Positions 26,233 through 36,808 of a DNA stretch of 64,000 nucleotides are shown here, piece after piece. Source of the DNA: Niastella sp. OAS944 (GTDB lineage: Bacteria; Bacteroidota; Bacteroidia; Chitinophagales; Chitinophagaceae). A program made the position numbers and the translations under genes. Position 1 is the stretch's first letter; each line of letters opens with the position of its first letter. The stretch is taken from contig JANUBW010000012.1 of the NCBI GenBank assembly GCA_024809215.1, positions 124,001-188,000 on the forward strand. Reading direction: 5' to 3'. Below the pieces are notes generated by a model that was not told the origin of the DNA, ran no database searches, and was given only the letters and a program-made list of their open reading frames with translations.

Positions 26233-29200
26233 TTATTTATAGAACCATACTCTCATAAGAGATAACAGCTGATCTATTTTCAAGGGTTTTGTGATATAAT
26301 CCGATGCTCCTGCCTCAATACACTTTTGCCTGTCGCCTTTCATCGCTTTTGCCGTTACCGCAATAATGGGCAATGTGCTGTTCTTATGTTCGCGCCGTAT
26401 CTTTTGTGTTGTTTCGTACCCATCCATTTCCGGCATCATGATGTCCATCAGAACCATATCTATTTTCGGATTATCATCGCGTATAATATTTATCGCCTCC
26501 TTACCACTTTCGGCCGTAATAACATTAATATTATAACGTTCAAAAACTGTAGTTAGTGCAAATAAATTGCGTACATCGTCATCAACCACCAAAATATTTT
26601 TACCGGTAAGAATATCTTCCTTCTTTCTGATATTCTCTATCACTTTCCGTTTTTCGGCCTGCAGGTCTTTATGGTTGATGTGCAGGTGAAGAATGGTTTC
26701 TTCCAACAAATGTTCCAGTGAGTTTACGCCTTTCAGCAGGATCTTGCTGCTCACATTGTTCAATTGTTGCAGTTCTTTTTTATTGAACTCTTTTGCCGAA
26801 TACATGATCACCGGTGTAAGCCTTGGTTTTCTTTCGGCCACCTGGTTCACCAACTCACTACCGGGCAGGTCGGGCAGCGAATAATCGAGAATGATGCAAT
26901 CGAAATCTTTATTATTGATCTCATGCATGGCTTTTTCGCCGGTTTCGGCCAGCGTTACCTGCATATTGTCGGTGTTCAATAATTTAACTATCTGTGAAGC
27001 GTCTACCTCGTTATCTTCCACTACCAGTATCTGTTTTACATCTTTCTTGTTAAATGAAACTATATCATCGAACAGATCGTTAAGCGATTCGTTATCGAGC
27101 GGTTTTAACCTAAAACTGCGGGCGCCACGTTTTAGTGCCAGGGCCTTGTTCTCTTCACCTGAGATCAAATGAATTGGTATATGCCGGTAACTAAGGTCGT
27201 TGCGTAATAACTCCATCACCTTCCAGCCGCTGGTATCGGGCAACTTCACATCGAGCGTAATGGCTATAGGTGTGAACCGGTTAATAAAGTCGAACACTTC
27301 AATATAGTTGGTGGCCACAATAGCTTTCAAACCGTATTGATGCGCTTTCTCAATAATGATCTTCCCAAACCTTATATCGTCTTCCACAATAAGAATGGCC
27401 TTTTCACTTGGTTGTACATTATTGCGATCATCACCGGTATCATTAATCATTTCATTTACGATATGCATACTTCCCGAATCGTTCCCTTCGCCGGTTACCC
27501 GTATTGAATTTAACAGGGTATCAATTTCGCCGCTATCACTGCCTAACTGATATTGGTATTCGTTCAGGTTGGCGGGCGCCTCGCGGGTTACCACGCCAGA
27601 AACATTATCTATTGGCAAAAACAGGGTAAATGTACTTCCCTGGCCTGGTGTACTATCCAGCTCAATGGTACCACCCAACAGTTCGGTCAACCCGCGACTG
27701 ATTGACAAACCCAAACCGGTACCGCCGTATTTGCGGCTGGTACTTCCTTCGGCCTGTTGAAAAGCTTCGAAGATGATACTTTGTTTCTCAAGCGGTATAC
27801 CAATACCCGTATCATTGATAGCAAAGGCAACAACACGTTGCGCATTGTCGAGCATGGCGTTACCCGGTTTCCAGTTCCTGTTGGCATCATAGATCTTCAG
27901 CTTCACTTCCCCTTTCTCAGTAAATTTAAATGAATTCGACAGCAGGTTCTTCAATATCTGGTTCAACCGTTGAATATCCGTTTCCATGGTTTCTGGCAAA
28001 CGGGTATCTGTTTCTATTGTAAAACGTAAATGGCGCGCTTCTGCAATTGGCTTGAAGGTTGTTTCCACAAACGAAGTGATCTCGAAGAAACGTACCGGTG
28101 CAATATTGGCGGTAATGAAACCCGATTCGATCTTCGACAGGTCGAGGATATCGTTGATAAGTTGAATAAGGTCATCACCACAGGAGTGAATGGTTTTGGC
28201 GTAGCGGATCTGCTTTTCGGTTAAGTTTCCTTCGGCATTCTCGTACAGTTGTTGCGCCAGGATCAGTAAACTGTTCAGCGGCGTACGTAACTCGTGCGAC
28301 ATGTTTGCCAGGAACTCCGACTTATACTTTGAAGTAAGTGTTAACTGCTCTGCTTTTTCTTCCAGTGAGCGACGGGCCTCTTCCACCTCCTTGTTTTTGG
28401 CTTCCACCTCGTTCTTTTGTTTTACCAGCAACAGCGCTTTATCCTGCAGCTCATCGTTCGTTCTGCGCAGCTCTTCCTGTTGCACTTTCAACTCACTTGC
28501 CAGTGATTGCGATTGCGACAGCAGTTCTTCGGTTCGTGTATTCGCCTCAATGGTGTTCAGCACGATACCGATACTTTCGGTTAACTGGCTTAGGAAGTCG
28601 AGGTGCGTTTGGCTAAAGGTATCGAGCGAAGCCAGCTCAATTACCGCTTTTACGTTGTTTTCGAACAACACCGGCAAAATGATCACATTGGCCGGTTTTG
28701 CTTTTCCTAATGCCGAACTTATACGAATGTAATTGGCCGGCACATTGGAGAGAATGATACGTTCTTTTTCGAACGCCACCTGCCCTACCAGGCCTTCGCC
28801 AATGCTAAATTCGGTTTGAATATTTCTATCTGATTTGTAGCCGTACGCTGCAAACAGGTTCAGTTTTACTTCATTATTGGTATCCTCATCCTGGCGTAAA
28901 ATATAGAAGGCGCCAAAGTGTGCGCTTACTACCCGCGCCAGCTCCGACAGGATCCTTTGTGTTACGGTCTTCAGATCGCGTTGCCCCTGCAACATTTGAC
29001 CGAATTTGGCGAGGTTCGATTTCAACCAGTCCTGCTCCTGGTTACGCAGGGTTGTTTCGCGCAGGTTGGTGATCATTTGGTTGATGGTATCTTTCAACGC
29101 TTCCACCTCCCCTTTTGCTTCTACCCTAATGGTTCGGGTAAGGTCACCTTTTGTTACCGCCGACGCCACTTCAGAAATAGAACGTACCTGTGTGGTAAGG

Positions 29201-32200
29201 TTCTGCGCCAGCTGGTTCACGTTTTCGGTAAGGTTTTTCCAAATACCACTCGCACCGGGCACACTGGCCTGCCCACCCAGGCGGCCTTCAACACCCACCT
29301 CGCGGGCCACAGTAGTTACCTGATCGGCAAAGGTGGCCAGCGTATCAATCATTTCATTGATGGTATCAATCAGTTGCGCCACCTCACCGCGCGATACAAT
29401 GGTTAGCTTTTGTTTCAGGTTACCGGTAGCCACCGCGGTTACCACCTTGGCAATACCACGCACCTGGTTGGTAAGGTTACTGGCCATCATGTTAACCGAG
29501 TCGGTCAAATCTTTCCAGGTACCAGCCACACCACGTACTTCCGCTTGCCCTCCCAGTTTACCTTCGGTGCCCACCTCACGGGCCACACGCGTTACCTCCG
29601 ATGCAAAGCCTTGTAACTGGTCCACCATCGTATTGATCGTATTCTTCAGATCAAGGATCTCACCTTTAACGTCGATAGCCACTGTTTTCGACAGATCGCC
29701 ACTTGCCACCGCCTTGGTTACCTCGGCAATGTTACGCACCTGGTCGGTAAGGTTACCAGTCATTTGGTTCACCGAGTCGGTAAGGTCTTTCCAGGTTCCG
29801 GCCACACCAGGTACAAACGCCTGTCCGCCCAATTTACCATCGGTACCTACCTCACGCGCCACACGGGTTACTTCCGATGCAAAGGCACGCAGCTGGTCAA
29901 CCATTGTATTGAGCGTTTCTTTAAGCTGCAAAATTTCACCACGTACGTCAACCGTAATTTTTTTCGACATGTCGCCGTTCGCCACCGCAATGGCCACATC
30001 GGCAATGTTACGCACCTGGGCGGTAAGGTTACCGGCCATTTGGTTCACCGAGTCGGTAAGGTCCTTCCAGGTTCCGGCCACACCAGGCACGTTCGCCTGT
30101 CCGCCAAGTTTACCTTCGGTACCCACCTCACGCGCCACACGCGTTACTTCCGATGCAAAACCGCGCAGCTGGTCCACCATCGTATTGATGGTATTCTTCA
30201 GCTCCAGGATCTCACCTTTTACGTTTACGTCAATCTTCCGGCTAAGGTCACCATTTGCCACCGCAGTGGTTACCTCGGCAATGTTACGCACCTGCGAGGT
30301 AAGGTTACTCGCCATTTTATTTACACTATCCGTTAAGTCTTTCCAGGTACCAGCCACACCAGGTACATCTGCCTGTCCGCCCAGTTTACCTTCGCTACCC
30401 ACCTCACGGGCCACACGCGTTACTTCCGATGCGAAACCGTTCAGCTGGTCCACCATGGTGTTGATGGTATTCTTCAACTCCAGGATCTCACCGCGTACGT
30501 CCACCGTGATCTTACGGCTAAGGTCACCCTTTGCCACCGCGGTGGTTACCTCGGCAATGTTACGCACCTGGCCGGTAAGGTTACTGGCCATCATGTTCAC
30601 CGAGTCGGTAAGGTCTTTCCAGGTTCCGGCCACACCACGTACTTCCGCCTGGCCACCCAGTTTACCTTCACTACCTACCTCACGCGCCACGCGCGTTACT
30701 TCCGATGCAAAACCACGCAGCTGGTCCACCATCGTATTAATGGTGTTCTTCAACTCCAGGATCTCACCTTTTACATCCACATCGATCTTACGGCTAAGGT
30801 CACCATTTGCCACTGCCGTTGTTACCTCGGCAATGTTACGTACCTGGCCGGTAAGGTTACTGGCCATTTTATTTACGCTATCTGTTAAATCTTTCCAGGT
30901 ACCACCTACACCCGGCACATCAGCCTGTCCGCCCAGTTTACCTTCAGAACCTACTTCACGCGCCACACGCGTTACTTCAGAACCAAACGAGTTCAACTGG
31001 TCCACCATGGTGTTGATGGTATTCTTCAGCTCCAGGATCTCACCGCGCACATCCACCGTGATCTTACGGCTAAGGTCACCCTTTGCCACCGCCGTGGTTA
31101 CCTCGGCAATGTTACGCACCTGGCCGGTAAGGTTACTGGCCATACCATTCACCGAGTCGGTAAGGTCTTTCCAGGTTCCGGCTACTCCTTTTACCTGTGC
31201 CTGCCCACCCAGTTTACCTTCGGTACCCACCTCAAGCGCCACACGCGTTACCTCGGAGGAGAAGGAGTTCAACTGGTCCACCATGGTATTGATGGTATTC
31301 TTCAGCTCAAGGATCTCACCGCGCACATCCACCGTGATCTTACGGCTAAGGTCACCCTTTGCCACCGCAGTGGTTACCTCGGCAATATTACGCACCTGGC
31401 CCGTAAGGTTACCGGCCATTTGGTTTACCGAGTCGGTAAGGTCTTTCCATACACCACCTACCCCTTTTACTTTTGCCTGGCCACCCAGTTTACCTTCGGA
31501 ACCTACTTCACGCGCCACACGCGTTACCTCGGCCGAGAAGGAGTTCAACTGGTCAACCATCGTATTGATCGTATTCTTTAATTCAAGGATCTCACCTTTT
31601 ACGTCTACGGTGATCTTACGGCTAAGATCACCCTTTGCCACCGCGGTAGTTACCTCGGCAATGTTACGTACCTGACCGGTGAGGTTGTTGGCCATTTGGT
31701 TTACCGAGTCGGTAAGGTCTTTCCAGGTTCCGGCAACCCCTTTTACCTGTGCCTGACCACCCAGCTTACCTTCGGTACCTACCTCAAGCGCCACACGCGT
31801 TACCTCAGAGGAGAAGGAGTTCAACTGGTCCACCATGGTATTGATGGTGTTCTTCAACTCGAGGATCTCCCCTTTTACGTCAACCGTGATCTTTTTCGAC
31901 AGGTCACCTTTTGCCACAGCGGTAGTTACCTCGGCAATGTTACGCACCTGGCCCGTAAGATTACTGGCCATTTGGTTTACCGAGTCGGTAAGGTCTTTCC
32001 ATACACCACCTACCCCTTTTACTTTTGCCTGGCCACCCAGTTTACCTTCAGAACCTACTTCACGCGCCACGCGGGTTACCTCCATGGAGAACAGGTTCAG
32101 CTGTTTCACCATGTCGTTCACTTCTTTGGCAATGGTGGCAAATTCACCCTGTAAAACGTGACCGCCTATTTCGAGCGGCATTTCTTTTGAGAGGTTACCT

Positions 32201-32673
32201 TTTGCCACCGAACTGATCACATCGGCGATCTCAATGGTGGGGTGCACCAGGTCAGAGATAAGGATGTTAAGTGATTCAACCCCCGTACGCCAGGCGCCAC
32301 GGGCATTGGGCAGCTCTATACGCTGATTAAGTTTACCCTGTTTACCAATGGTATTACCGGCACGGGTAAACTCCATCATCATTTTTTCGTTAAGAGAAAT
32401 TATTTCGTTGAGTGTATCGCAGATCTTTCCGCTTAACCCCACCTGATCAATGGGCATGCGTACACTAAAGTTTCCATTTTTCACCTGCGTTAATACATGT
32501 AACAGTTCACGCGAATCGAGGTATCCGCTTAACTGTCGATCTGTTAAGTCACTTTCTTCTTCACTTACTATTTTGGGACGCTTTTTGGGAGGAACTTGTT
32601 TGCCATTCGCAGGCACTGCAGCTGGTACATTCTGCCGGTTTGAGCGGGTAGTACTGGGTTTTGAACGCGCCAT
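26233..32673 (-). CDS. Cytoplasmic poly-HAMP hybrid histidine kinase with GAF and three receiver domains
   Basis: The 2146-residue protein has no signal peptide or membrane helix. From about residue 198 to 1210 it holds eleven tandem 92-residue units ([20 protein letters not shown] to [13 protein letters not shown]), each HAMP-like, after one diverged unit. A GAF domain follows (about 1215-1370), then a coiled coil, HisKA ([17 protein letters not shown], His near 1458), HATPase (about 1575-1690) and three receivers starting near 1759, 1880 and 2028, each with its phospho-acceptor Asp ([27 protein letters not shown]). The layout resembles fungal Nik1/Os-1 group III kinases, which sense osmotic or cell-wall stress. 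The signal here is unknown. Confidence 0.95.
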   Translation of the reverse strand: MARSKPSTTRSNRQNVPAAVPANGKQVPPKKRPKIVSEEESDLTDRQLSGYLDSRELLHVLTQVKNGNFSVRMPIDQVGLSGKICDTLNEIISLNEKMMMEFTRAGNTIGKQGKLNQRIELPNARGAWRTGVESLNILISDLVHPTIEIADVISSVAKGNLSKEMPLEIGGHVLQGEFATIAKEVNDMVKQLNLFSMEVTRVAREVGSEGKLGGQAKVKGVGGVWKDLTDSVNQMASNLTGQVRNIAEVTTAVAKGDLSKKITVDVKGEILELKNTINTMVDQLNSFSSEVTRVALEVGTEGKLGGQAQVKGVAGTWKDLTDSVNQMANNLTGQVRNIAEVTTAVAKGDLSRKITVDVKGEILELKNTINTMVDQLNSFSAEVTRVAREVGSEGKLGGQAKVKGVGGVWKDLTDSVNQMAGNLTGQVRNIAEVTTAVAKGDLSRKITVDVRGEILELKNTINTMVDQLNSFSSEVTRVALEVGTEGKLGGQAQVKGVAGTWKDLTDSVNGMASNLTGQVRNIAEVTTAVAKGDLSRKITVDVRGEILELKNTINTMVDQLNSFGSEVTRVAREVGSEGKLGGQADVPGVGGTWKDLTDSVNKMASNLTGQVRNIAEVTTAVANGDLSRKIDVDVKGEILELKNTINTMVDQLRGFASEVTRVAREVGSEGKLGGQAEVRGVAGTWKDLTDSVNMMASNLTGQVRNIAEVTTAVAKGDLSRKITVDVRGEILELKNTINTMVDQLNGFASEVTRVAREVGSEGKLGGQADVPGVAGTWKDLTDSVNKMASNLTSQVRNIAEVTTAVANGDLSRKIDVNVKGEILELKNTINTMVDQLRGFASEVTRVAREVGTEGKLGGQANVPGVAGTWKDLTDSVNQMAGNLTAQVRNIADVAIAVANGDMSKKITVDVRGEILQLKETLNTMVDQLRAFASEVTRVAREVGTDGKLGGQAFVPGVAGTWKDLTDSVNQMTGNLTDQVRNIAEVTKAVASGDLSKTVAIDVKGEILDLKNTINTMVDQLQGFASEVTRVAREVGTEGKLGGQAEVRGVAGTWKDLTDSVNMMASNLTNQVRGIAKVVTAVATGNLKQKLTIVSRGEVAQLIDTINEMIDTLATFADQVTTVAREVGVEGRLGGQASVPGASGIWKNLTENVNQLAQNLTTQVRSISEVASAVTKGDLTRTIRVEAKGEVEALKDTINQMITNLRETTLRNQEQDWLKSNLAKFGQMLQGQRDLKTVTQRILSELARVVSAHFGAFYILRQDEDTNNEVKLNLFAAYGYKSDRNIQTEFSIGEGLVGQVAFEKERIILSNVPANYIRISSALGKAKPANVIILPVLFENNVKAVIELASLDTFSQTHLDFLSQLTESIGIVLNTIEANTRTEELLSQSQSLASELKVQQEELRRTNDELQDKALLLVKQKNEVEAKNKEVEEARRSLEEKAEQLTLTSKYKSEFLANMSHELRTPLNSLLILAQQLYENAEGNLTEKQIRYAKTIHSCGDDLIQLINDILDLSKIESGFITANIAPVRFFEITSFVETTFKPIAEARHLRFTIETDTRLPETMETDIQRLNQILKNLLSNSFKFTEKGEVKLKIYDANRNWKPGNAMLDNAQRVVAFAINDTGIGIPLEKQSIIFEAFQQAEGSTSRKYGGTGLGLSISRGLTELLGGTIELDSTPGQGSTFTLFLPIDNVSGVVTREAPANLNEYQYQLGSDSGEIDTLLNSIRVTGEGNDSGSMHIVNEMINDTGDDRNNVQPSEKAILIVEDDIRFGKIIIEKAHQYGLKAIVATNYIEVFDFINRFTPIAITLDVKLPDTSGWKVMELLRNDLSYRHIPIHLISGEENKALALKRGARSFRLKPLDNESLNDLFDDIVSFNKKDVKQILVVEDNEVDASQIVKLLNTDNMQVTLAETGEKAMHEINNKDFDCIILDYSLPDLPGSELVNQVAERKPRLTPVIMYSAKEFNKKELQQLNNVSSKILLKGVNSLEHLLEETILHLHINHKDLQAEKRKVIENIRKKEDILTGKNILVVDDDVRNLFALTTVFERYNINVITAESGKEAINIIRDDNPKIDMVLMDIMMPEMDGYETTQKIRREHKNSTLPIIAVTAKAMKGDRQKCIEAGASDYITKPLKIDQLLSLMRVWFYK
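29318..32079. repeat. 276-bp coding tandem repeat (HAMP units)
   Basis: Eleven DNA units of 276 bp encode the 92-residue HAMP repeats. Units 1 and 3 share [21 protein letters not shown]; units 2 and 4 share [21 protein letters not shown], so a two-unit block was probably duplicated. The last unit and the block next to the GAF domain are the most diverged. The strong repetition opens a 780-codon shadow frame on the other strand. Confidence 0.9.
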
Positions 32674-32998
32674 AATCAGGTATTTTAGATTTTACAGTTT
32701 TTTTTTGAAAAGCAGTTTACAAAGGGGCTGTAACGGCGTCGAACAATCAATGTTCCATATTCACCAATAGCAGCCGATACAACGCCGTTTTTAATTTCAA
32801 ACAGTGTTCCGATTTTTTGGTAGGAATTCATACAGTTTTCACCTGCTTTTTATAGACAGTTAGCCAAATTATTCATATACATTATCCCCATTTAGGCCAC
32901 GCCTCCCCAAATTGGGCAACTCATTGCCCAAATGACTATTCATAATCAAATTATTAGCGAAAGTAAATCCTATATCTAATTACAAGACCAGGGCCAGT

Positions 32999-33223
32999 TT
33001 AGCAGCAACTAAGGCAGGTGACCAACGTCGATATATTATAAAATGTTGCCAAATGAATAGCAATAAATGTTAGCAGCCTGAAGCAGGTTTGAACGATCTG
33101 TATGGCACTGTCAGAAACCGGTTCAATAACAGGCATCACCGGCACGTAAATCCGGTAATCGCCTTCCGCGGCCGGTACTACCTCAAGCTGACCAATAGGT
33201 GCATTATCATTTAACAATATCAT
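32999..33223 (-). CDS. Possible small protein, 74 residues
   Basis: The frame starts MILLNDNAPIGQLEVVPAAE and continues GDYRIYVPVMPVIEPVSD, which reads like real soluble protein, while the second half (FRLLTFIAIHLATFYNISTL) is hydrophobic and ends CLSCC. Base use fits the neighbours. There is no recognised family and it could be chance or a remnant of a longer gene. Confidence 0.3.
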   Translation of the reverse strand: MILLNDNAPIGQLEVVPAAEGDYRIYVPVMPVIEPVSDSAIQIVQTCFRLLTFIAIHLATFYNISTLVTCLSCC

Positions 33224-33649
33224 AAATGCCTGCGCATAGGTGCATTCGCGATATTCTTCGGATAACCATTTAAGATAAGAAGAATGACATTTTTTTTAAA
33301 AAACCGGGGGTTACGATAAAGGTGGTATTTCAGCACAAATAAAATTTCACCTCGCAAAGCGGGCAGGCATGCGCCAAAAGCGACAAAATGTTTTTGTAAG
33401 GGTGGCATTTAAATCCGATTTCATAAATGATTGGTATTAAATTCCCTTATCTTTAGCCGGTGCAGCTGCCTTCTCTACATGCGTAATATAGCATACCTAC
33501 AACTTCCCACAAGGGCCTGATGATAGCACTGCATAGCGTAATTATTTCTCTAACGTTTGGCAATACGTGTTCGCCTATTGGTTTTCATTTACAGTATCCT
33601 GTTTCCCTAACATAACAGGCCACCTGTAAAATGCATGCTATTGCCATTG

Positions 33650-33786
33650 TTAATTAGCTAGTGAGATAATGTGATAATGAGATAATGCTTTCTGTTCGGC
33701 ATCCCTGATACTCCGTTGCCTAACGAAATGGCCGCGACTGTATTTACATTATCACATTAGCAAATTATCACATTATCACATTAATT
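33650..33786. repeat. Mirror-type inverted repeat of GATAATGTGATAATG words
   Basis: The left arm (TGAGATAATGTGATAATGAG, ATAATG) is mirrored after about 55 bp by CATTATCACATTAG, AAATTATCACATTATC and ACATTAATT. It lies just upstream of the AraC-family gene. Confidence 0.7.
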
Positions 33787-33831
33787 CAGGCTCGGCGTAA
33801 CAAATAACGGCCCATTAAATTATTGGTAGGT

Positions 33832-34812
33832 ATGCAAATAAAATTGATTGCAGATAATCACAAAGAACTGGCGTTCTCCGATCAGCTTCCCAACGCGCTG
33901 GATGCGTATGTAGTGCAGGGAGCAACATCCATTGCCACCTCGGGAAATTTCGGCCATATATTGTTTCAGCAGCTTCAAAGCAATGGGATATTCATACGAT
34001 TACAACATTTTTTGGTGAACCGGAGCTGCACATTCACCATGCAGGAAGATGAACCAATGTTAAAATTGCGCTTTCATTTAACAAATCATATACAGTATCA
34101 TTTAGAGGGATTGGGCAATGTTATTTTTTATGAACAGGGGTATAACTTATTATATATTCCTTTTCAAAGCAACCGGGTACACTGTCAACATCCCGGGATA
34201 TACTTTACTGTTGATGTACATTTTCCAACATATACATTGTGTCAAAAGTTACCACCTTTAGTTCTAATGAATGATTTTCAGAAAAAAGTTATGCACCTGC
34301 AACCGGCTATGTTAGCACCGGTTAACCAGGTAGCCAGCCGAACCCTTTTAACCCATGTACACCAATTGATATATAGCGGCAAACGCGCTACAACATCATT
34401 ACACTCCAGATCACTGGCCTTGTTAACGCTTTGCCTCGAAAACATTTCAGACCATCCTGTATGGGAACCGGTAACACTTTCCATGCAGGAGGCACAGGCC
34501 ATTTATTTAGCCCGCACCCATATGGAAGAAAATTTAAAACACGAATGGACGCTTAAAGAGCTTACCCAGCTAACCGGTCTCAACGATTATAAACTGAAGA
34601 CGGGGTTTCAGCAACTATACCATAGCAGTTGTGCCGATTACCTACGCGATATAAGAATGGAAAAAGCCTGGCAGCTTTTATCGGGCAAAAAATTTTCGGT
34701 ATCGCAGGTGGCCGAAGAAGTTGGCTATACCAACTTAAGTGCTTTTTCTAAAGCGTTCAAGAAATATTATAATATAACGGCGAGGGAAAGGAGTAAGGAG
34801 AATGCGGATTGA
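33832..34812 (+). CDS. AraC family transcriptional regulator
   Basis: From the ATG at 33832 (MQIKLIADNHKELAFSDQLP) the protein has 326 residues. The N-terminal 220 residues are a sensor region of unknown ligand. The C-terminal AraC double helix-turn-helix is clear: first helix pair in HEWTLKELTQLTGLNDYKLK, TGFQQLYHSSCADYLRDIRM, second in KKFSVSQVAEEVGYTNLSAF followed by SKAFKKYYNITARE. It is a single-component DNA-binding regulator with no operon partner. A TTG at 33823 could extend it by three residues, but ATG is preferred. Confidence 0.9.
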   Translation: MQIKLIADNHKELAFSDQLPNALDAYVVQGATSIATSGNFGHILFQQLQSNGIFIRLQHFLVNRSCTFTMQEDEPMLKLRFHLTNHIQYHLEGLGNVIFYEQGYNLLYIPFQSNRVHCQHPGIYFTVDVHFPTYTLCQKLPPLVLMNDFQKKVMHLQPAMLAPVNQVASRTLLTHVHQLIYSGKRATTSLHSRSLALLTLCLENISDHPVWEPVTLSMQEAQAIYLARTHMEENLKHEWTLKELTQLTGLNDYKLKTGFQQLYHSSCADYLRDIRMEKAWQLLSGKKFSVSQVAEEVGYTNLSAFSKAFKKYYNITARERSKENAD

Positions 34813-34866
34813 GTTAACGAGTTGACGAGGGAGTTGATATGTTGATACCGGTGATAGAGTTGATAA
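34811..34866. repeat. GTTGACGAG-word tract after the AraC gene
   Basis: GTTAACGAGTTGACGAGG, GAGTTGATATGTTGATA and GAGTTGATAAAGGG are degenerate copies of the words found at 7584 and 19868, but here only one arm is present; a short complement (GTTAACTCGTTAACTC) sits near 36808. Confidence 0.55.
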
Positions 34867-35452
34867 AGGGAGAAACAACATAGAAGTTGCCATGGATTTA
34901 CTATGGAGTTACCATGGGCCTGCATCGCTATAACATCGCTATAAGGTCGCTATAAGGTCGCTGAAAGGTCGCTACAAAAGGGGGTTTTCCATTTATCGCT
35001 TTTATACATACAGGTAAAAAAAATATTGAGTTTTCACTTTTTTGGCAAAATATTTATGATGGGGAAATTTGGAAGCATTGTATATCTATTAGTAACTTTA
35101 TATAGACGTTGTAGCAGGTGATGATCTATGTTATGATCCATAATCCAAATTCCAATCCGTCGCTATCTAAAGCCACTTATCACCTACTTGAAGAGGTTGC
35201 CAAAAATTCAGGAACAACGTAAAAAATCATCGTCTACATTTCATAAGATAAGGTTTATCATGGTGTTGGTTGATTAGTGTAACTCCTGCGCTGGTAGTGA
35301 CCGCATATTTTAATTGCCGGAAAAATTGGTTAAGCCAATGCATACTTTTGTGAGGGTCTGCATGGCTATTCATAACACATCGCTCCTACTAAATTACATT
35401 CCGGTAAATATTATATGTTCATTACCGGCGCATGTGTTTTTATAGCGGGAAA
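34867..35452. other. Gene-poor spacer with 11-bp tandem repeats and a short open frame
   Basis: About five copies of an 11-12 bp unit (ATCGCTATAAC, TCGCTATAAGG, TCGCTGAAAGG) lie at 34923-34980. A 33-codon frame at 35121-35222 (MIYVMIHNPNSNPSLSKATY, then HLLEEVAKNSGTT) reads protein-like but has no other support. No terminator for FecR is obvious. Confidence 0.45.
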
Positions 35453-36715
35453 CTATGGCAGTACAATAAGTTTGTTTTGCTGCATTTTAAACTTAACGCC
35501 ATTAAATTCAAGCACCTTAATTACAGCGGAGAGATTTTCTTTTAGCGGAAGTGTTCCGGTAAATGTATAGGCGGGTGTTTGTCCCTCGTAACCTACTTCA
35601 ATATTATACCAACGAGAGACCATTCTCATTATAGATCTTATATCGGCATTTTGTAACGATACCAGCCCATTTCGCCAACCCATTGCGTCTTCTGCATCTT
35701 CCAGATCGACGATCTTTATAAGATTTTTCCCATTAATGGCCATATGTGGCATTTGTGCCTGCTGCCCTGGCGTTAACAGCTTATAATCGCTGTTTTCACC
35801 TGCCACCGATAGTTTTACTTTCCCTTTCAGCAAAGTAGTTTTAATATCAGCTTCATCATCATAGGCCATGATATCGAAACTGGTGCCCAGCACTTCAACC
35901 TCGGCCAAACTGGCTCCAGACACCGATTTTATTTCAACAATGAACGGCACCTTTTGTGTATTTGTTGACACTACATCAAAATATGCTTCCCCTGTAATAG
36001 TAACGCGCCGTTCAGTTTCTGAAAATTGTGCGGGATATTTTATTGTTGAAGTGGCATTTAACCAAACCTTACTACCATCGGGCAGTACCAGACTGTATTG
36101 TCCGCCACGGGGTGTACTTAATGTATTCCATACAACCCCCTGTTGAATATTCACTTCACCGGTACGTTCATACCTGATCTCTCCTTCATTTAGTTTCACC
36201 ACATTTACATTTCCTTCCCGTGCCAGCTTACCGCTGTTTGCATCGCTGAGGTTAATTACATTACCATTTGACAGCGTAAGTGTTGCTTTGTTTCCACCGG
36301 GTTGTACATCAACAATTGCCGGCACATATGTGCCGTTAACGGTAGCAGGTTGCATTTTCTTTGGTTGCCAGTATGGCCATGTAATGGCGCCGGCCACTAT
36401 TAACACAACGGCTGCAGCGGCATATGTATACCACCGTTGATAGAAAGGGACCGTTCTTGTAATGGGAGTAATGTTTGAACTGATCTTCTGCCACCAGCCT
36501 TCCATATCAACCTGTTTCATGGAAGTGAGGTCGGCCAGTAATGTTTCGCTGTCATTTACCCGGTCGTATACCAGGGCGTTTGAAGGGTGGGCCGCTTTCC
36601 AGCGTTCAAGGTATTGCAATTCCTCAGCAGTGATCTCCTGCCGTAACTGCTTCAGCAGCAACGCAGCCAGATAATCTGCTTCATCCATTCCCGATAAATT
36701 GATTTCAGTGTCCAT
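35453..36715 (-). CDS. FecR family anti-sigma protein
   Basis: The 420-residue inner-membrane protein has a cytoplasmic anti-sigma region (DYLAALLLKQLRQEITAEEL), one membrane helix near residues 97-118 (WYTYAAAAVVLIVAGAITW), the periplasmic FecR domain (LSTPRGGQYSLVLPDGSKVW, then GEAYFDV and VLGTSFDIMAY) and a C-terminal DUF4974/STN-like domain (MRMVSRWYNIEVGYEG, YTFTGTLPLKENLSAVIKVL). It should hold its sigma factor inactive until an outer-membrane receptor signals. It follows the sigma gene 36809-37408 by 93 bp. No TonB receptor follows on this strand, so the receptor is elsewhere or shared. Confidence 0.92.
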   Translation of the reverse strand: MDTEINLSGMDEADYLAALLLKQLRQEITAEELQYLERWKAAHPSNALVYDRVNDSETLLADLTSMKQVDMEGWWQKISSNITPITRTVPFYQRWYTYAAAAVVLIVAGAITWPYWQPKKMQPATVNGTYVPAIVDVQPGGNKATLTLSNGNVINLSDANSGKLAREGNVNVVKLNEGEIRYERTGEVNIQQGVVWNTLSTPRGGQYSLVLPDGSKVWLNATSTIKYPAQFSETERRVTITGEAYFDVVSTNTQKVPFIVEIKSVSGASLAEVEVLGTSFDIMAYDDEADIKTTLLKGKVKLSVAGENSDYKLLTPGQQAQMPHMAINGKNLIKIVDLEDAEDAMGWRNGLVSLQNADIRSIMRMVSRWYNIEVGYEGQTPAYTFTGTLPLKENLSAVIKVLEFNGVKFKMQQNKLIVLP

Positions 36716-36808
36716 AATACAATTGCCTGTAACTTATAGAAACACTATAACCTATCAATACCTTTATAAGATGGGGACATATTTACGGGGCTTCCTCCCC
36801 TGTACCAG

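Larger units (their letters stand above)
32674..33831. other. Long spacer upstream of the kinase operon
   Basis: This 1.1-kb spacer separates the poly-HAMP start from the AraC gene. A perfect inverted repeat, TTGGGCAA-CTCA-TTGCCCAA, lies at 32912-32931, about 240 bp before the kinase start. A weak minus-strand frame at 32999-33223 is listed separately. A mirror-type repeat occupies 33650-33786. I see no RNA gene and no clear -7/-33 pair. Confidence 0.55.

Noticed and set aside
29333-31675. A 780-codon open frame antisense to the poly-HAMP kinase
   Set aside because: It is a shadow of the 276-bp coding repeat: its protein repeats with the same period, is rich in Arg/Ser/Thr/Pro and matches no domain, while the other strand encodes an intact kinase.
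33220-33408. 62-residue minus-strand frame
   Set aside because: Composition is irregular and there is no family-like motif.
35121-35222. 33-residue frame reading MIYVMIHNPNSNPSLSKATY
   Set aside because: Too short to separate from chance without conservation data.
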